Source: Tenacibaculum tangerinum (lineage in GTDB: Bacteria > Bacteroidota > Bacteroidia > Flavobacteriales > Flavobacteriaceae). From it: DNA of 64,000 nucleotides. Positions within the stretch are counted from its first letter, which is position 1; each line of letters starts with the position of its first letter. Position numbers and translations under genes: made by a program. The stretch covers positions 124,001 through 188,000 of the forward strand of contig NZ_CP122539.1 in the NCBI RefSeq assembly GCF_029853675.1. The letters run 5' to 3'. The notes under the pieces were generated by a model. The model had not been told where the DNA came from. It did not search any database and worked only from the letters and a program-made list of their open reading frames with translations. Positions 8,323 to 16,950 of the stretch are shown here, one piece after another.

Positions 8323-9975
8323 CTATCTTAATTCTTTTATGTTAGGTTCTATGGGCATTAGTTGCTTTTTATTCTTTTTTGATGTTTCATCAAGAAATTT
8401 TTTCCGAGCTTTTTTAACGGCATTAGGTTCTTTTTTTGTTTTCGAATCGGTAGTAGTAGAATCGACATCTTTTATAAAGATATCCTCTACTGTTTTCGGT
8501 TGCTCTTCTCCACGCCATAAGAACCCTTTGAATTTTTTCTCTTCGGAAGGAAATTCAGAAGGAGGATAGGTTTTTCCTTCTGATTTTTTAAAATATGTAG
8601 TTTGTGAGATTTCTCCATCTTCTAAAATAAATTCGATATCGCTCGCAATTTCTTTGGTAATGGTTTCGAGTTTATGAGTATCTTCATTATTATTGTAGTA
8701 CAATGACTCGGCATTTCCTTTTACCATCATGGTTCGTAAATCATCGTTCTCAAATTTTCCAAAAATATCTCGACCTTTAATTTGATTAAAATTATCTATA
8801 TGTATGGAATCTTGTTGAATCATAAACGCATTTTGCAGTACTTTTAGGGAGTCTAGTTTGTTGTTTTCTTTATTTGTAAGTAGTTGGATACTGTCACCAG
8901 TTATCTGGCTGTTATTTGACCATAAAACAGGATTGTTAAACATTCGAGTTAATCCTGTTTCCTGACTGGTATGAATAGAATCGCATTTCCCTTGCAAATC
9001 AGATTTGAATATTTTTACATTATTAAAAATACGTACAATGCGTTTTTCTGGTTTTCCTGTAAGTAAAATTTTATCGCCTGCTACATGCATAGAATCTTTT
9101 TCAAAAACAGAAATAGCAACAGCTCTTTTAATAATAAACAACGAATCTTTATGCTCGTACAACTCTGCGTAGTTTCCTTTTGCTACCATATTCTGAACGG
9201 TATCTACCACTTTTATATTGTTCGTAGCAGAAGCAAAACCATTACGCTTATCATAGTATAAGCTATCAGCAGAAACGGTTCGCTCTTTTAAGAATAACTT
9301 TGCCTTTTTTACAAAATAAGAAATATCGGTGTTGGTATCGTAAAATCCTCTTTCAGAATATATTTTAGTACTATCTTTTAAATTGGTAATGGTACTTGGT
9401 CCGTATAAATAAGCGAGTTTTGTATTGGTGTAATAATCTAAACGATCAGAATCTAAGTGGTTCTCAGGGTTCACAACGGTTACTTTAGATTTTGCCGTAA
9501 ACTTTTTTTCCTTCAAAAAATAAGTCCCTTTAACACTTTTAAGAGTGTTTTTAGTATCGCGAATAGTTCCACCGCTAGGATAGTAGAGTACTTGATTAAT
9601 TCTATCAAAATGAAGCGTATCTGTTTTTAGCGTCATTTCTTTGTCGTTTATTTCTACATTTCCCCAAGACTTTGCTTTCTTGGTGTTTCCGTTATACGTA
9701 GCAAAATCACTGTATTGAATAATACTATCTCCTTGTTCTACAATGACTTCACCGATGGCTTTAAACAAATTTTCGTTTTTATAAAACAATGCTCGCTTAC
9801 AATCTAACGTAGCTCCCTCATGCGACATTTTAACTTTTCCTATCAGTATGGTAGCCCCAGGATACTTGCTTTCATCGGCAGTACTTAATTCAGTAGAAAG
9901 TATTTTAATTTTTTTTGTTTGAGAAAAACTGACAACAGAGAATACTATAAAAATTAGTAACAATAGTTTTTTCAA
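8323..9975 (-). CDS. OstA-like periplasmic protein
   Basis: A 550-residue exported protein with a signal peptide ending V-S-F-S-Q. Repeated beta-strand modules of the LptA/OstA type run through the protein (D-x-x-x-Y-Y-x-x-T and repeated G-x-Y-F segments), and the C-terminus is a lysine-rich low-complexity tail. The family is linked to lipopolysaccharide transport to the outer membrane. In Bacteroidota the long OstA-like form may act as or beside LptA. It is transcribed ahead of the aminotransferase. The family assignment is good; the exact transport role is inferred. Confidence 0.8.
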   Translation of the reverse strand: MKKLLLLIFIVFSVVSFSQTKKIKILSTELSTADESKYPGATILIGKVKMSHEGATLDCKRALFYKNENLFKAIGEVIVEQGDSIIQYSDFATYNGNTKKAKSWGNVEINDKEMTLKTDTLHFDRINQVLYYPSGGTIRDTKNTLKSVKGTYFLKEKKFTAKSKVTVVNPENHLDSDRLDYYTNTKLAYLYGPSTITNLKDSTKIYSERGFYDTNTDISYFVKKAKLFLKERTVSADSLYYDKRNGFASATNNIKVVDTVQNMVAKGNYAELYEHKDSLFIIKRAVAISVFEKDSMHVAGDKILLTGKPEKRIVRIFNNVKIFKSDLQGKCDSIHTSQETGLTRMFNNPVLWSNNSQITGDSIQLLTNKENNKLDSLKVLQNAFMIQQDSIHIDNFNQIKGRDIFGKFENDDLRTMMVKGNAESLYYNNNEDTHKLETITKEIASDIEFILEDGEISQTTYFKKSEGKTYPPSEFPSEEKKFKGFLWRGEEQPKTVEDIFIKDVDSTTTDSKTKKEPNAVKKARKKFLDETSKKNKKQLMPIEPNIKELR

Positions 9976-10034
9976 AATAATACGATTTAGTGTACAAAAA
10001 TAATGAAAAGTAACTACTAAATTTATTAAGGTTA

Positions 10035-10397
10035 TTATAAAATAGTTCGATCCATTTTATCTATTAATTTAGAATAAAAATAAATATGTATATAAGCTCC
10101 CAAAAAATAAAATAGCTTTCCCCAAAGCGGTAATGAAGTAAAAATAAATAAGTATAAGAAGGTGAAGATATAAACAAGGAATCGTAAAACGAATTTTACC
10201 ATTTTTTTACTAAAATATAAGTTTTGATACAAAAATGCTACTGCTATTAGTGGAAAAATGGCCACAAAAAGGGTAAATAAAAAAGAAGAGGATTTAAAAA
10301 AAAGGTTTAGGACAAAAGCAATAATCAAGGGGGATAAGAACATTAAAATATCCAAAGTAGTTTTTTGTATTAGTAAGTTGACTTCCCTGTCTTTCAT
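10035..10397 (-). CDS. Small membrane protein of unknown function
   Basis: A 120-residue protein consisting almost entirely of hydrophobic helices; about four membrane segments can be drawn (roughly residues 14-30, 37-55, 67-87 and 92-108), with charged ends. No catalytic motif is visible. It lies upstream of the OstA-like gene on the same strand with a 59-base gap and is divergent from the decarboxylase. An inner-membrane location is likely; function unknown. Confidence 0.65.
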   Translation of the reverse strand: MKDREVNLLIQKTTLDILMFLSPLIIAFVLNLFFKSSSFLFTLFVAIFPLIAVAFLYQNLYFSKKMVKFVLRFLVYIFTFLYLFIFTSLPLWGKLFYFLGAYIHIYFYSKLIDKMDRTIL

Positions 10398-10558
10398 AAC
10401 CCTTTTTTTATTGATGTTGATTTAAGTATTGTTAAGTATCTCTTGAACTCATTGCAATATGTGTTTATCTTTAAAAAGGTAACGTATTATAATGCTTTAA
10501 AGAAATAAAACGTACGAATATAAACCAAAAATAGGATAGCAAACGGTTTTAATTATCT

Positions 10559-10566
10559 TAATTTTG
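10559..10566 (+). promoter_or_regulatory. Candidate -7 promoter element of the decarboxylase gene
   Basis: TAATTTTG matches the Bacteroidota -7 consensus TAnnTTTG, 25 bases before the start codon. No clear TTG -33 partner is visible at the expected distance. Confidence 0.5.
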
Positions 10567-10591
10567 CAACAAAATTTAAAATTATAAAGAT

Positions 10592-12022
10592 ATGAGCGCT
10601 CATTTTGATTTATCAAAAGAAGAGATGAAGTCTTACGGATATAAAATTGTAGATATAATTGCAGAACATTGGGCTACTTTAGATCAAAAAAAGCCAGTCT
10701 CTAGTGCTTCTAGAAAAGAAATGGATAGTATTTTTTTACAAGAAGCTCCAAGTTCTGGAATGCCTGCCGAAGAAGTGTTAGATTTTGTGATGGAAAATGT
10801 GATACCGAACAGTACAGTTATTTTACATCCTAAAGCATATTCGTTTGTACCAGGCCCCAGTAATTTTATCAGTACGATGGCGGATAGTTTAGCGACGGGA
10901 TTCAATATTTTTTCTGGTGGATGGATGGTTTCTCCTGCGGCAGCAGAGCTAGAGATAGTAACTATGAATTGGTTATTGAAAATGTACAATTTTCCTGTAG
11001 AAAAAGGAGGAGGTATTTTTACCAGTGGTGGCTCTATGGCAAACTTAACCGCTTTGGTAACAGCAAGACGCATTAAATGTGGAGATGATTTTTCGAAGGC
11101 AGTAATTTACCTGTCAGACCAAGCGCACTCATCCAATATCAAGGCCATTCGTGTTTTAGGCTTTAAGAAAGAGCAAATTAGAATTTTACCTACTGATATT
11201 GAATTCAAAATAAGTATTAACAAGTTAAAAAGTGCGATAGCCAAAGACCGATTAGAAGGATTACAACCATTTTGTTACATCGCTTCAGCAGGAACTACGA
11301 ATACAGGTACGGTAGACCCTCTAGATGAAATAGCAGACATTTGCGAAGAGGAAGATTTGTGGTTTCATATAGACGGTGCGTATGGTGGAGCTGCAATTTT
11401 AGCTGAAAAAGGAGCGAAAGCTCTACGAGGAATTGAACGTGCCGATTCGCTAACGGTAGATCCACATAAATGGTTTTTTCAGCCTTATGAAATTGGGTGT
11501 TTATTGGTTAAAAATGCCTCTTGGTTAAGCAATACTTTTAGTGAAAAACCAGAGTATTTAAGAGATATTGAAGGGAATGAATCTGAAATTAATTTTTACG
11601 ACTACGGAATTCAGTTAACCCGACGTTTTCGAGCATTAAAGTTTTATATGTCTATCAAAACCTATGGATTAGATACTTTTAAAAAGGCAATTACTTACAA
11701 TATTGAATTGGCTGATAATGTAGAGAAATTATTGCGTAAAAGTAGAAATTGGGAAATTATTTCTCCTGCAACACTGGCAGTAATTAACTTTAGATACAAT
11801 CCTATTGGGTTGCACTTATCAGAAAAAGAAATTGACGAGTTAAATCAGAAAATTTCTCAAAAAATAATGGCATCTAGAGAAGCACTTTTAGTAACGACTA
11901 TACTGAACAAGCAAGTAGTGTTAAGAATGTGTTTGATTAATCCGAAAACAACTCTTGAAGATGTAGAAGAAACCTTGGAGTTATGCAATACATTCGGAGA
12001 AGAAATTTTGAAAGAAGAGTGA
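10592..12022 (+). CDS. PLP-dependent group II (aromatic-type) amino acid decarboxylase
   Basis: A 476-residue decarboxylase. Lys293 in D-P-H-K-W carries PLP. H179 in Q-A-H-S-S stacks on the cofactor, D261 in H-I-D-G-A-Y-G-G binds the pyridine nitrogen, and T-S-G-G-S-M-A-N binds phosphate. The overall layout is that of aromatic-L-amino-acid/tyrosine decarboxylases, though substrate specificity (DOPA, tryptophan, tyrosine or glutamate-like) cannot be decided. Product would be an amine plus CO2. It is monocistronic with its own -7 element and a strong terminator. Confidence 0.87.
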   Translation: MSAHFDLSKEEMKSYGYKIVDIIAEHWATLDQKKPVSSASRKEMDSIFLQEAPSSGMPAEEVLDFVMENVIPNSTVILHPKAYSFVPGPSNFISTMADSLATGFNIFSGGWMVSPAAAELEIVTMNWLLKMYNFPVEKGGGIFTSGGSMANLTALVTARRIKCGDDFSKAVIYLSDQAHSSNIKAIRVLGFKKEQIRILPTDIEFKISINKLKSAIAKDRLEGLQPFCYIASAGTTNTGTVDPLDEIADICEEEDLWFHIDGAYGGAAILAEKGAKALRGIERADSLTVDPHKWFFQPYEIGCLLVKNASWLSNTFSEKPEYLRDIEGNESEINFYDYGIQLTRRFRALKFYMSIKTYGLDTFKKAITYNIELADNVEKLLRKSRNWEIISPATLAVINFRYNPIGLHLSEKEIDELNQKISQKIMASREALLVTTILNKQVVLRMCLINPKTTLEDVEETLELCNTFGEEILKEE

Positions 12023-12119
12023 ATTATTTAAGCACAAGACTATAAGGCGTGCTAAGGATATTGGTTTAAAAAAATAACACAAGTATTGAAGCATTTAAGT
12101 TGCAATTAGTGAATAAATT

Positions 12120-12144
12120 AAAAGGAGCTGAAAAAGCTCCTTTT
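12120..12144 (+). terminator. Intrinsic terminator after the decarboxylase gene
   Basis: AAAAGGAGCT (12120-12129) pairs with AGCTCCTTTT (12135-12144) around the loop GAAAA, and the T-run continues to 12146. A classic rho-independent terminator; the A-run on the other side may let it also serve the convergent DUF1573 gene. Confidence 0.88.
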
Positions 12145-12186
12145 TTGTTTTCTATTGAAATAAAAACCGCATTGTAAAAATCGTTT

Positions 12187-12603
12187 CTACTTTGGTATGC
12201 TTAGAACTTTTCCTTTTAAGCGAACAACGGAAAAAGGAGGGTCTGTATTCATCTCAACTACCACAGAGTTAGAAACACGTTGACCTATATGTTCTTCTTT
12301 TGGAATAAACTGTACAGTTACTGTTAAGGATTCGTCTTTCTTAGCTATCGAATCCAGCAAATCAAAGGTTGTGCATCCGCAGCTCGTTGCTAAATTGTTT
12401 ATTTTTAAAGGAATATCCGTTGTATTCTTAATCTTAAAACTATGAGCAATCGTATCTTGCAATGTAATTTCTCCAAAGTCAAAATCTTTTTCTAAAATTT
12501 CAGCTTTTGCAACAGGATTATTTGATTTTTTCAAGCAAGAACTAGTGACTAAGCATAAAAGTAATACAATGATTAATGAATTATTCATTTTTAAACTTTT
12601 CAA
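12187..12603 (-). CDS. DUF1573 lipoprotein
   Basis: A 138-residue exported lipoprotein: hydrophobic signal, then the lipobox L-V-T-S-S-C. The mature part is one Ig-like beta-sandwich of the DUF1573 family (F-x-F-G-x-I, F-x-I-K-N-T, S-C-G-C-T near the middle). A second in-frame ATG at 12588 is equally plausible as the start. Its 5' end overlaps the stop of the TlpA-like gene, so it is translated from the same message. It is the third gene of the fulvocin C-like cassette. DUF1573 proteins often accompany secreted cysteine-rich peptides in Bacteroidota; their role is unknown. Confidence 0.8.
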   Translation of the reverse strand: MKSLKMNNSLIIVLLLCLVTSSCLKKSNNPVAKAEILEKDFDFGEITLQDTIAHSFKIKNTTDIPLKINNLATSCGCTTFDLLDSIAKKDESLTVTVQFIPKEEHIGQRVSNSVVVEMNTDPPFSVVRLKGKVLSIPK

Positions 12604-13429
12604 TTAAACGATTAAAATTGTTATAAAGTAAATATTTATTAGTATTCATAGCACCTCTAAAGCGAACTTTACCTTTTTTGTCTATCATTATAATTAAAGG
12701 CACTCCATCTATATTCAATTTCTCCCAACTACTAATATTTTCAGCATACAATTTAGGAAATGTATAGTTGCTCGTATAACTTTTAATGCTAAGAGCGGTA
12801 TCTCTTTTCAAAGGCAAATACAGAGAATATAATTTAACCGTAGAATCATTTTTATATAAGTTGTACTGCTTTTCAAAATCTGGAAATTTCTTTATACATG
12901 CTCCACAAGTAGTAGACCATAAGTCTAACACTGTAACTGTACCTTTTTTATCTTTAATGTGGAATTCCTCTCCGTTAGCATCTTTAATTACTACTTCTTC
13001 AGCAAGGTATTCATTCTCTATTTTTTCACTCCATCCTAAAATCCAATTGGTATACATATACCAGCCTAACAGTAAAGTGATTAAGTAGACTCCTATAGGT
13101 AAAATAATTGTTTTTCTCTCAGAAAGGTAAAAAGCCATAACCAGCGATAAAATACCAAACAGAACAGCAGGCAAAAGATTATTAAAACCTTGTTGATAAT
13201 AAGCGTATAAAGAAACCACAAGTACAAATAAAACAGGAACTAAAAAGAAAAATAAAACTTTCAGCTTTATATTTGGAAATTTTTTAAATACTATAAAAGA
13301 AATGAGAAAATAAATTAAATTAAAAAATATGAATCTATAAATAACATTTCCATTAGTCAAGAAAGCTAGAATAAGCTCTAAAAAAAAACAAAACAGTGAG
13401 ATAAAAAATAATTGAATGTTAGTTTTCAT
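12581..13429 (-). CDS. Membrane-anchored TlpA-like thiol-disulfide oxidoreductase
   Basis: A 282-residue protein with about four N-terminal membrane helices (to residue 130) and a C-terminal thioredoxin-fold domain exposed to the periplasm. The active site W-S-T-T-C-G-A-C (C175, C178) is visible, as is the cis-proline loop G-V-P-L-I. It would make or reduce disulfides in exported proteins. It starts two bases after the cysteine-rich lipoprotein gene ends and overlaps the DUF1573 gene, so its most likely client is the eight-cysteine neighbour. Confidence 0.85.
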   Translation of the reverse strand: MKTNIQLFFISLFCFFLELILAFLTNGNVIYRFIFFNLIYFLISFIVFKKFPNIKLKVLFFFLVPVLFVLVVSLYAYYQQGFNNLLPAVLFGILSLVMAFYLSERKTIILPIGVYLITLLLGWYMYTNWILGWSEKIENEYLAEEVVIKDANGEEFHIKDKKGTVTVLDLWSTTCGACIKKFPDFEKQYNLYKNDSTVKLYSLYLPLKRDTALSIKSYTSNYTFPKLYAENISSWEKLNIDGVPLIIMIDKKGKVRFRGAMNTNKYLLYNNFNRLIEKFKNE

Positions 13430-13431
13430 TA

Positions 13432-14028
13432 TTACAAAGGCTTTCTACAAATACCATTACAAGAGTAGGCTAAAAGAAACCCACAACCATCATATGATGA
13501 TTTACATGTTCTTTCTTCACATGAAGAAGTATTAAGCCATTGACATGAAACCATTGAGTTTCTATTACAATCACAATCTTTTGTTTCACCACCACCACCT
13601 TCATTATCGACATGAGTGATAGGGATTTTGTAGAAAGTTGTACCAATTTGATTAACCGTAAATTCTTTTTTTAACTCTCCCAAATATTTTGGAATATACA
13701 CATTCTTTAAAAAAAGTTGTTCGTCACTATCTGTTATAAAGTGTTTCGGTTTTAAAAATGCAATGAACTTATTAATGAGTAATCTCTGATTTTTGTTTAA
13801 CTTACCTTGACTTAAAACGGTTTTTAATTTGTTTATCCATAAATTGTATTTTTCATCTTTGTTTAAGAGTGTATAAGTCAATTTTTGTTCACTTTTGTTT
13901 TTAGCATTTAATACTTGTTCGATTTTGGTTTGATTTACAAATTCTGGTTCGTTCTGCATTTCATTTTCTGTACAAGACCAAAAAACTAATACAAATGCAC
14001 AAAGGCATAAAATTAAAGAGTTTTTCAT
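13432..14028 (-). CDS. Fulvocin C-related cysteine-rich exported protein
   Basis: A 198-residue precursor with an N-terminal signal ending F-W-S-C (possible lipobox, C19) and a helical, lysine/leucine-rich middle region. After a glycine run (144-147) comes a C-terminal segment with eight cysteines (152, 154, 162, 170, 175, 182, 190, 194). The cysteine spacing, with C-x-C at the start and G-C-G then C-N-G near the end, resembles fulvocin C, a 45-residue bacteriocin of Myxococcus fulvus with four disulfides (recalled, not searched). The adjacent thiol oxidoreductase fits disulfide formation. Activity is inferred; a signalling or structural peptide is also possible. Confidence 0.7.
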   Translation of the reverse strand: MKNSLILCLCAFVLVFWSCTENEMQNEPEFVNQTKIEQVLNAKNKSEQKLTYTLLNKDEKYNLWINKLKTVLSQGKLNKNQRLLINKFIAFLKPKHFITDSDEQLFLKNVYIPKYLGELKKEFTVNQIGTTFYKIPITHVDNEGGGGETKDCDCNRNSMVSCQWLNTSSCEERTCKSSYDGCGFLLAYSCNGICRKPL

Positions 14029-14121
14029 TTTTTTTGATTTTAGATTAACAATTTTTATTCAGGTAGTACACCTCAATTTTTTTGCTAACGTAAAAAAAAA
14101 AAAACGAAAAATCAAAATATT

Positions 14122-15186
14122 TTACTTATATGTTACATAAAACATCAAACTCTCTCTAATTAAGATTTCAGAAGCATTACAATTAATTTCAAAGTCTTCA
14201 TAGTTTCTTAAAAGCACAAAATTAATTTCGCCACCTACGTTTTTCTTATCATGTTTCATCAATTTAAGAATAGGGTCAAAATCTTCTTCATACAAAGCTA
14301 CTTTACCATATATGTTAACAATAGCCTCTTTTATTTCAGTAACTTGATTTTCTGGAAAACCTAAAACTTTTGATGATAAATAAGCCTCACACACCATTCC
14401 AATAGCAATTGCCTCACCATGTGTTAAAGCTTCTTTTTTATTATTTTCTAAAAAATACGATTCTATACCATGTCCAATCGTATGCCCCCAGTTTAAAACC
14501 TTACGAACACTTTGTTCTTTCGGATCTTCTAACACCACTTCATTTTTAATTTCTATCGAACGATGAATCAAGTCAACAATGTTAAGTTCGTCGTTATCTT
14601 TAATTTCATTAAAGAGGCGAATGTCGTGAGTCATTCCGTATTTGATGATTTCCGCAGTACCAGAACGAATTTCTCTTGGAGTCACAGTTTGCAAATATTC
14701 GGCATCAATAACAATCAATTCAGGGTTGGCAAATACTCCAATTTGGTTTTTTAACACTCCTAAATCGACCCCTGTTTTCCCTCCAACAGAAGCATCGACC
14801 ATACTTAACAAGGTAGTGGGAATGTTAACAAAATCAATTCCGCGTTTAAACGCAGAAGCCACAAAACCACCTAAATCGGTAATTACGCCACCACCTAAAG
14901 TAATTAACAAACTTTTTCTATCAGCGCCCAATTCGGTCATTGCATTCCATACGCCTACACAAGTTTCTATGTTTTTATGTACCTCACCAGCTTCAATTTG
15001 AATCACTTCCATAGGTTTGTTGGTAAAAAATAGTTCCATAAATCGAGGGTAGCAACAATTTGAAGTATTGTCATCTACTAAAACAAAAATCGAAGAATAA
15101 TTTCTTTCAGAAACCAAAGAAGTTAATTCTTGATAGCCTTTTTCTTCAAAATGAATAGGATATGTTGCTGCGTTAATCGTGGTCAT
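14122..15186 (-). CDS. aroB: 3-Dehydroquinate synthase
   Basis: Converts DAHP to 3-dehydroquinate, the second step of the shikimate pathway, using NAD and a metal. The 354-residue protein has the glycine-rich NAD motif L-G-G-G-V-I-T-D-L-G-G, the family signature with D-A-S-V-G-G-K-T-G-V, and metal-binding histidines in N-W-G-H-T-I-G-H. Length is normal. It is divergent from the proline dehydrogenase gene with about 105 bases between them. Confidence 0.95.
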   Translation of the reverse strand: MTTINAATYPIHFEEKGYQELTSLVSERNYSSIFVLVDDNTSNCCYPRFMELFFTNKPMEVIQIEAGEVHKNIETCVGVWNAMTELGADRKSLLITLGGGVITDLGGFVASAFKRGIDFVNIPTTLLSMVDASVGGKTGVDLGVLKNQIGVFANPELIVIDAEYLQTVTPREIRSGTAEIIKYGMTHDIRLFNEIKDNDELNIVDLIHRSIEIKNEVVLEDPKEQSVRKVLNWGHTIGHGIESYFLENNKKEALTHGEAIAIGMVCEAYLSSKVLGFPENQVTEIKEAIVNIYGKVALYEEDFDPILKLMKHDKKNVGGEINFVLLRNYEDFEINCNASEILIRESLMFYVTYK

Positions 15187-15249
15187 AATAACAAAAAAAT
15201 ATAAGGCGAAATTAAACAGAAAAAATTAAAAAATATCGCTCTACTGAAT

Positions 15250-15257
15250 TATATTTG
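15250..15257 (+). promoter_or_regulatory. Candidate -7 element of the proline dehydrogenase gene
   Basis: TATATTTG matches TAnnTTTG, 34 bases before the start codon. A -33 element is not obvious. Confidence 0.5.
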
Positions 15258-15291
15258 TCTCAATAAATAGAGATATAACTTTTCCTCAATA

Positions 15292-16455
15292 ATGAGACTT
15301 TTTGATAATACAGAAACAGCTTTTAAATTAAAATCTGACTCAGAGTTAGAACGTGCCTATTTTTTATTTAAAATGATTCAGAGTCAACCCATGGTTCGAA
15401 TAGGTACTGCGGTAACAAACTTTGCTTTAAAAGCACATTTGCCAGTTGAAGGATTAATCCGTTCAACAGTTTTTGATCATTTTTGTGGCGGCGTAAGTGA
15501 AAAAGATTGTTTACCAACAATTGAAAAAATGCACCAACAAGGTAAGGTGCATAGTATTTTAGATTATTCGGTAGAGGGAAAAGAAGATGAAGCACAGTTT
15601 GACGATGCTTTAAAAATGACCTTAAAAACAATCGATTTTGCTGAGGAGAAGCAGTCTATTCCTTTTGCAGTTTTTAAACCAACTGGTTTTGGTCGTTTTG
15701 CACTGTACCAAAAGTTAACTGAAGGAAAAGAGTTAATAGCAGAAGAAAAAGCAGAATGGGATAGAGTGGTAGCACGTTTTCATACCGTTTGTAAGGCGGC
15801 GAAAGCCAAAAATGTACCCTTGTTAATTGATGCTGAAGAAAGTTGGATGCAAGATGCAGCTGATGATTTAATTGAAGAATTGATGGGAATTTACAACAAA
15901 GAGAAAGCCATCGTTTTTAATACCTTGCAAATGTATCGCCATGATAGGATGGAATATTTAAGAGCTTTACACCTAAGGGCACATCAAAAAGGATATCATA
16001 TTGGTATGAAGTTGGTTCGTGGTGCTTACATGGAAAAAGAGCGAGAAAGAGCTAAAGAGAAAGGATACGAATCTCCAATTTGCGCAGACAAACAAGCAAC
16101 GGATAACAATTACAACGAGGCTGTTCGTTATATGATGGATCATAAAAACATGGCTATTTTTGCTGGAACCCATAATGAAGAAAGTTCTTATTTATTAATG
16201 GATTTAGCGAAAGAGCATCACATTGCTAAAGACGACAAACGCATGTGGTTTGGTCAGTTATACGGAATGAGCGATCATATAAGCTTTAATTTGGCAAAAG
16301 AAGGGTATAATGTAGCAAAATATGTACCTTTCGGGCCTGTTCGTGATGTGATGCCCTACCTGATACGTAGAGCAGAAGAAAATACTTCAGTAGCAGGACA
16401 AACGTCAAGAGAATTAAAACTTCTTAAGATTGAAAAAGCACGTAGAAAGCTTTAA
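15292..16455 (+). CDS. Proline dehydrogenase
   Basis: FAD enzyme oxidising proline to pyrroline-5-carboxylate. The 387-residue monofunctional form contains the TIM-barrel motifs D-A-E-E-S-W, K-L-V-R-G-A-Y and the C-terminal R-R-A-E-E-N substrate-binding arginines. It lacks the P5C dehydrogenase half found in PutA. No signal peptide; probably cytoplasmic, associated with the inner membrane. Its stop overlaps the start of the small LETM1-like gene (TAATG), so the two are translationally coupled. Confidence 0.92.
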   Translation: MRLFDNTETAFKLKSDSELERAYFLFKMIQSQPMVRIGTAVTNFALKAHLPVEGLIRSTVFDHFCGGVSEKDCLPTIEKMHQQGKVHSILDYSVEGKEDEAQFDDALKMTLKTIDFAEEKQSIPFAVFKPTGFGRFALYQKLTEGKELIAEEKAEWDRVVARFHTVCKAAKAKNVPLLIDAEESWMQDAADDLIEELMGIYNKEKAIVFNTLQMYRHDRMEYLRALHLRAHQKGYHIGMKLVRGAYMEKERERAKEKGYESPICADKQATDNNYNEAVRYMMDHKNMAIFAGTHNEESSYLLMDLAKEHHIAKDDKRMWFGQLYGMSDHISFNLAKEGYNVAKYVPFGPVRDVMPYLIRRAEENTSVAGQTSRELKLLKIEKARRKL

Positions 16456-16763
16456 TGAATACCGTTGATGAAATAAAAGAAGCTATCTATAAAAATAAAA
16501 AAAGATTAGCAATTGAGCTCCGAGAAAGCAAGGAGTTGGTTTTTCTTATAAAAAAATCATTAACCACACCATTAAACACAGAAGAAAAAGCAAAGGTAAA
16601 ATCACAAACACTCGATATTTGTAAGGCAATTCCTGCATTTACAATATTTATGCTACCAGGAGGAGCCTTGCTTTTACCTTTACTCATTAAGTTAATTCCC
16701 GATATTTTGCCAAGTGCTTTTAAGGCTGATGATAAAGAATTGAAAGACAAACAAGAAGTATAA
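16455..16763 (+). CDS. Small LETM1-like domain protein
   Basis: A 102-residue protein whose segment 60-88, with F-M-L-P-G-G, L-L-P and L-I-P-D-I-L-P-S-A-F, matches the core of the LETM1 ribosome-binding-like domain of mitochondrial inner-membrane proteins. The N-terminal half is a charged helix. One hydrophobic helix could insert in or lie on the membrane. Coupled to proline dehydrogenase by stop/start overlap. Similar short proteins occur in Bacteroidota; function is unknown. Confidence 0.65.
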   Translation: MNTVDEIKEAIYKNKKRLAIELRESKELVFLIKKSLTTPLNTEEKAKVKSQTLDICKAIPAFTIFMLPGGALLLPLLIKLIPDILPSAFKADDKELKDKQEV

Positions 16764-16922
16764 ATTTCTTTTTATATAAACGCATATATTTAGGGGGTTT
16801 TTGAGGGTAGAATTAAATGATAAAGTATGGACACATTCCATAAAACGGAGTGTTTTATACGTTTTAAAATTACTGCGACAATTCATATATAAAAAATTCG
16901 TAATTCATAACTAATAAAACAC

Positions 16923-16930
16923 TACTTTTG
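16923..16930 (+). promoter_or_regulatory. Candidate -7 promoter element of typA
   Basis: TACTTTTG is an exact TAnnTTTG match, 20 bases before the typA start, implying a very short leader. A possible TTC-type -33 element lies near 16897. Confidence 0.5.
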
Positions 16931-16950
16931 CAGCTTCAAAATAAGCAAGA

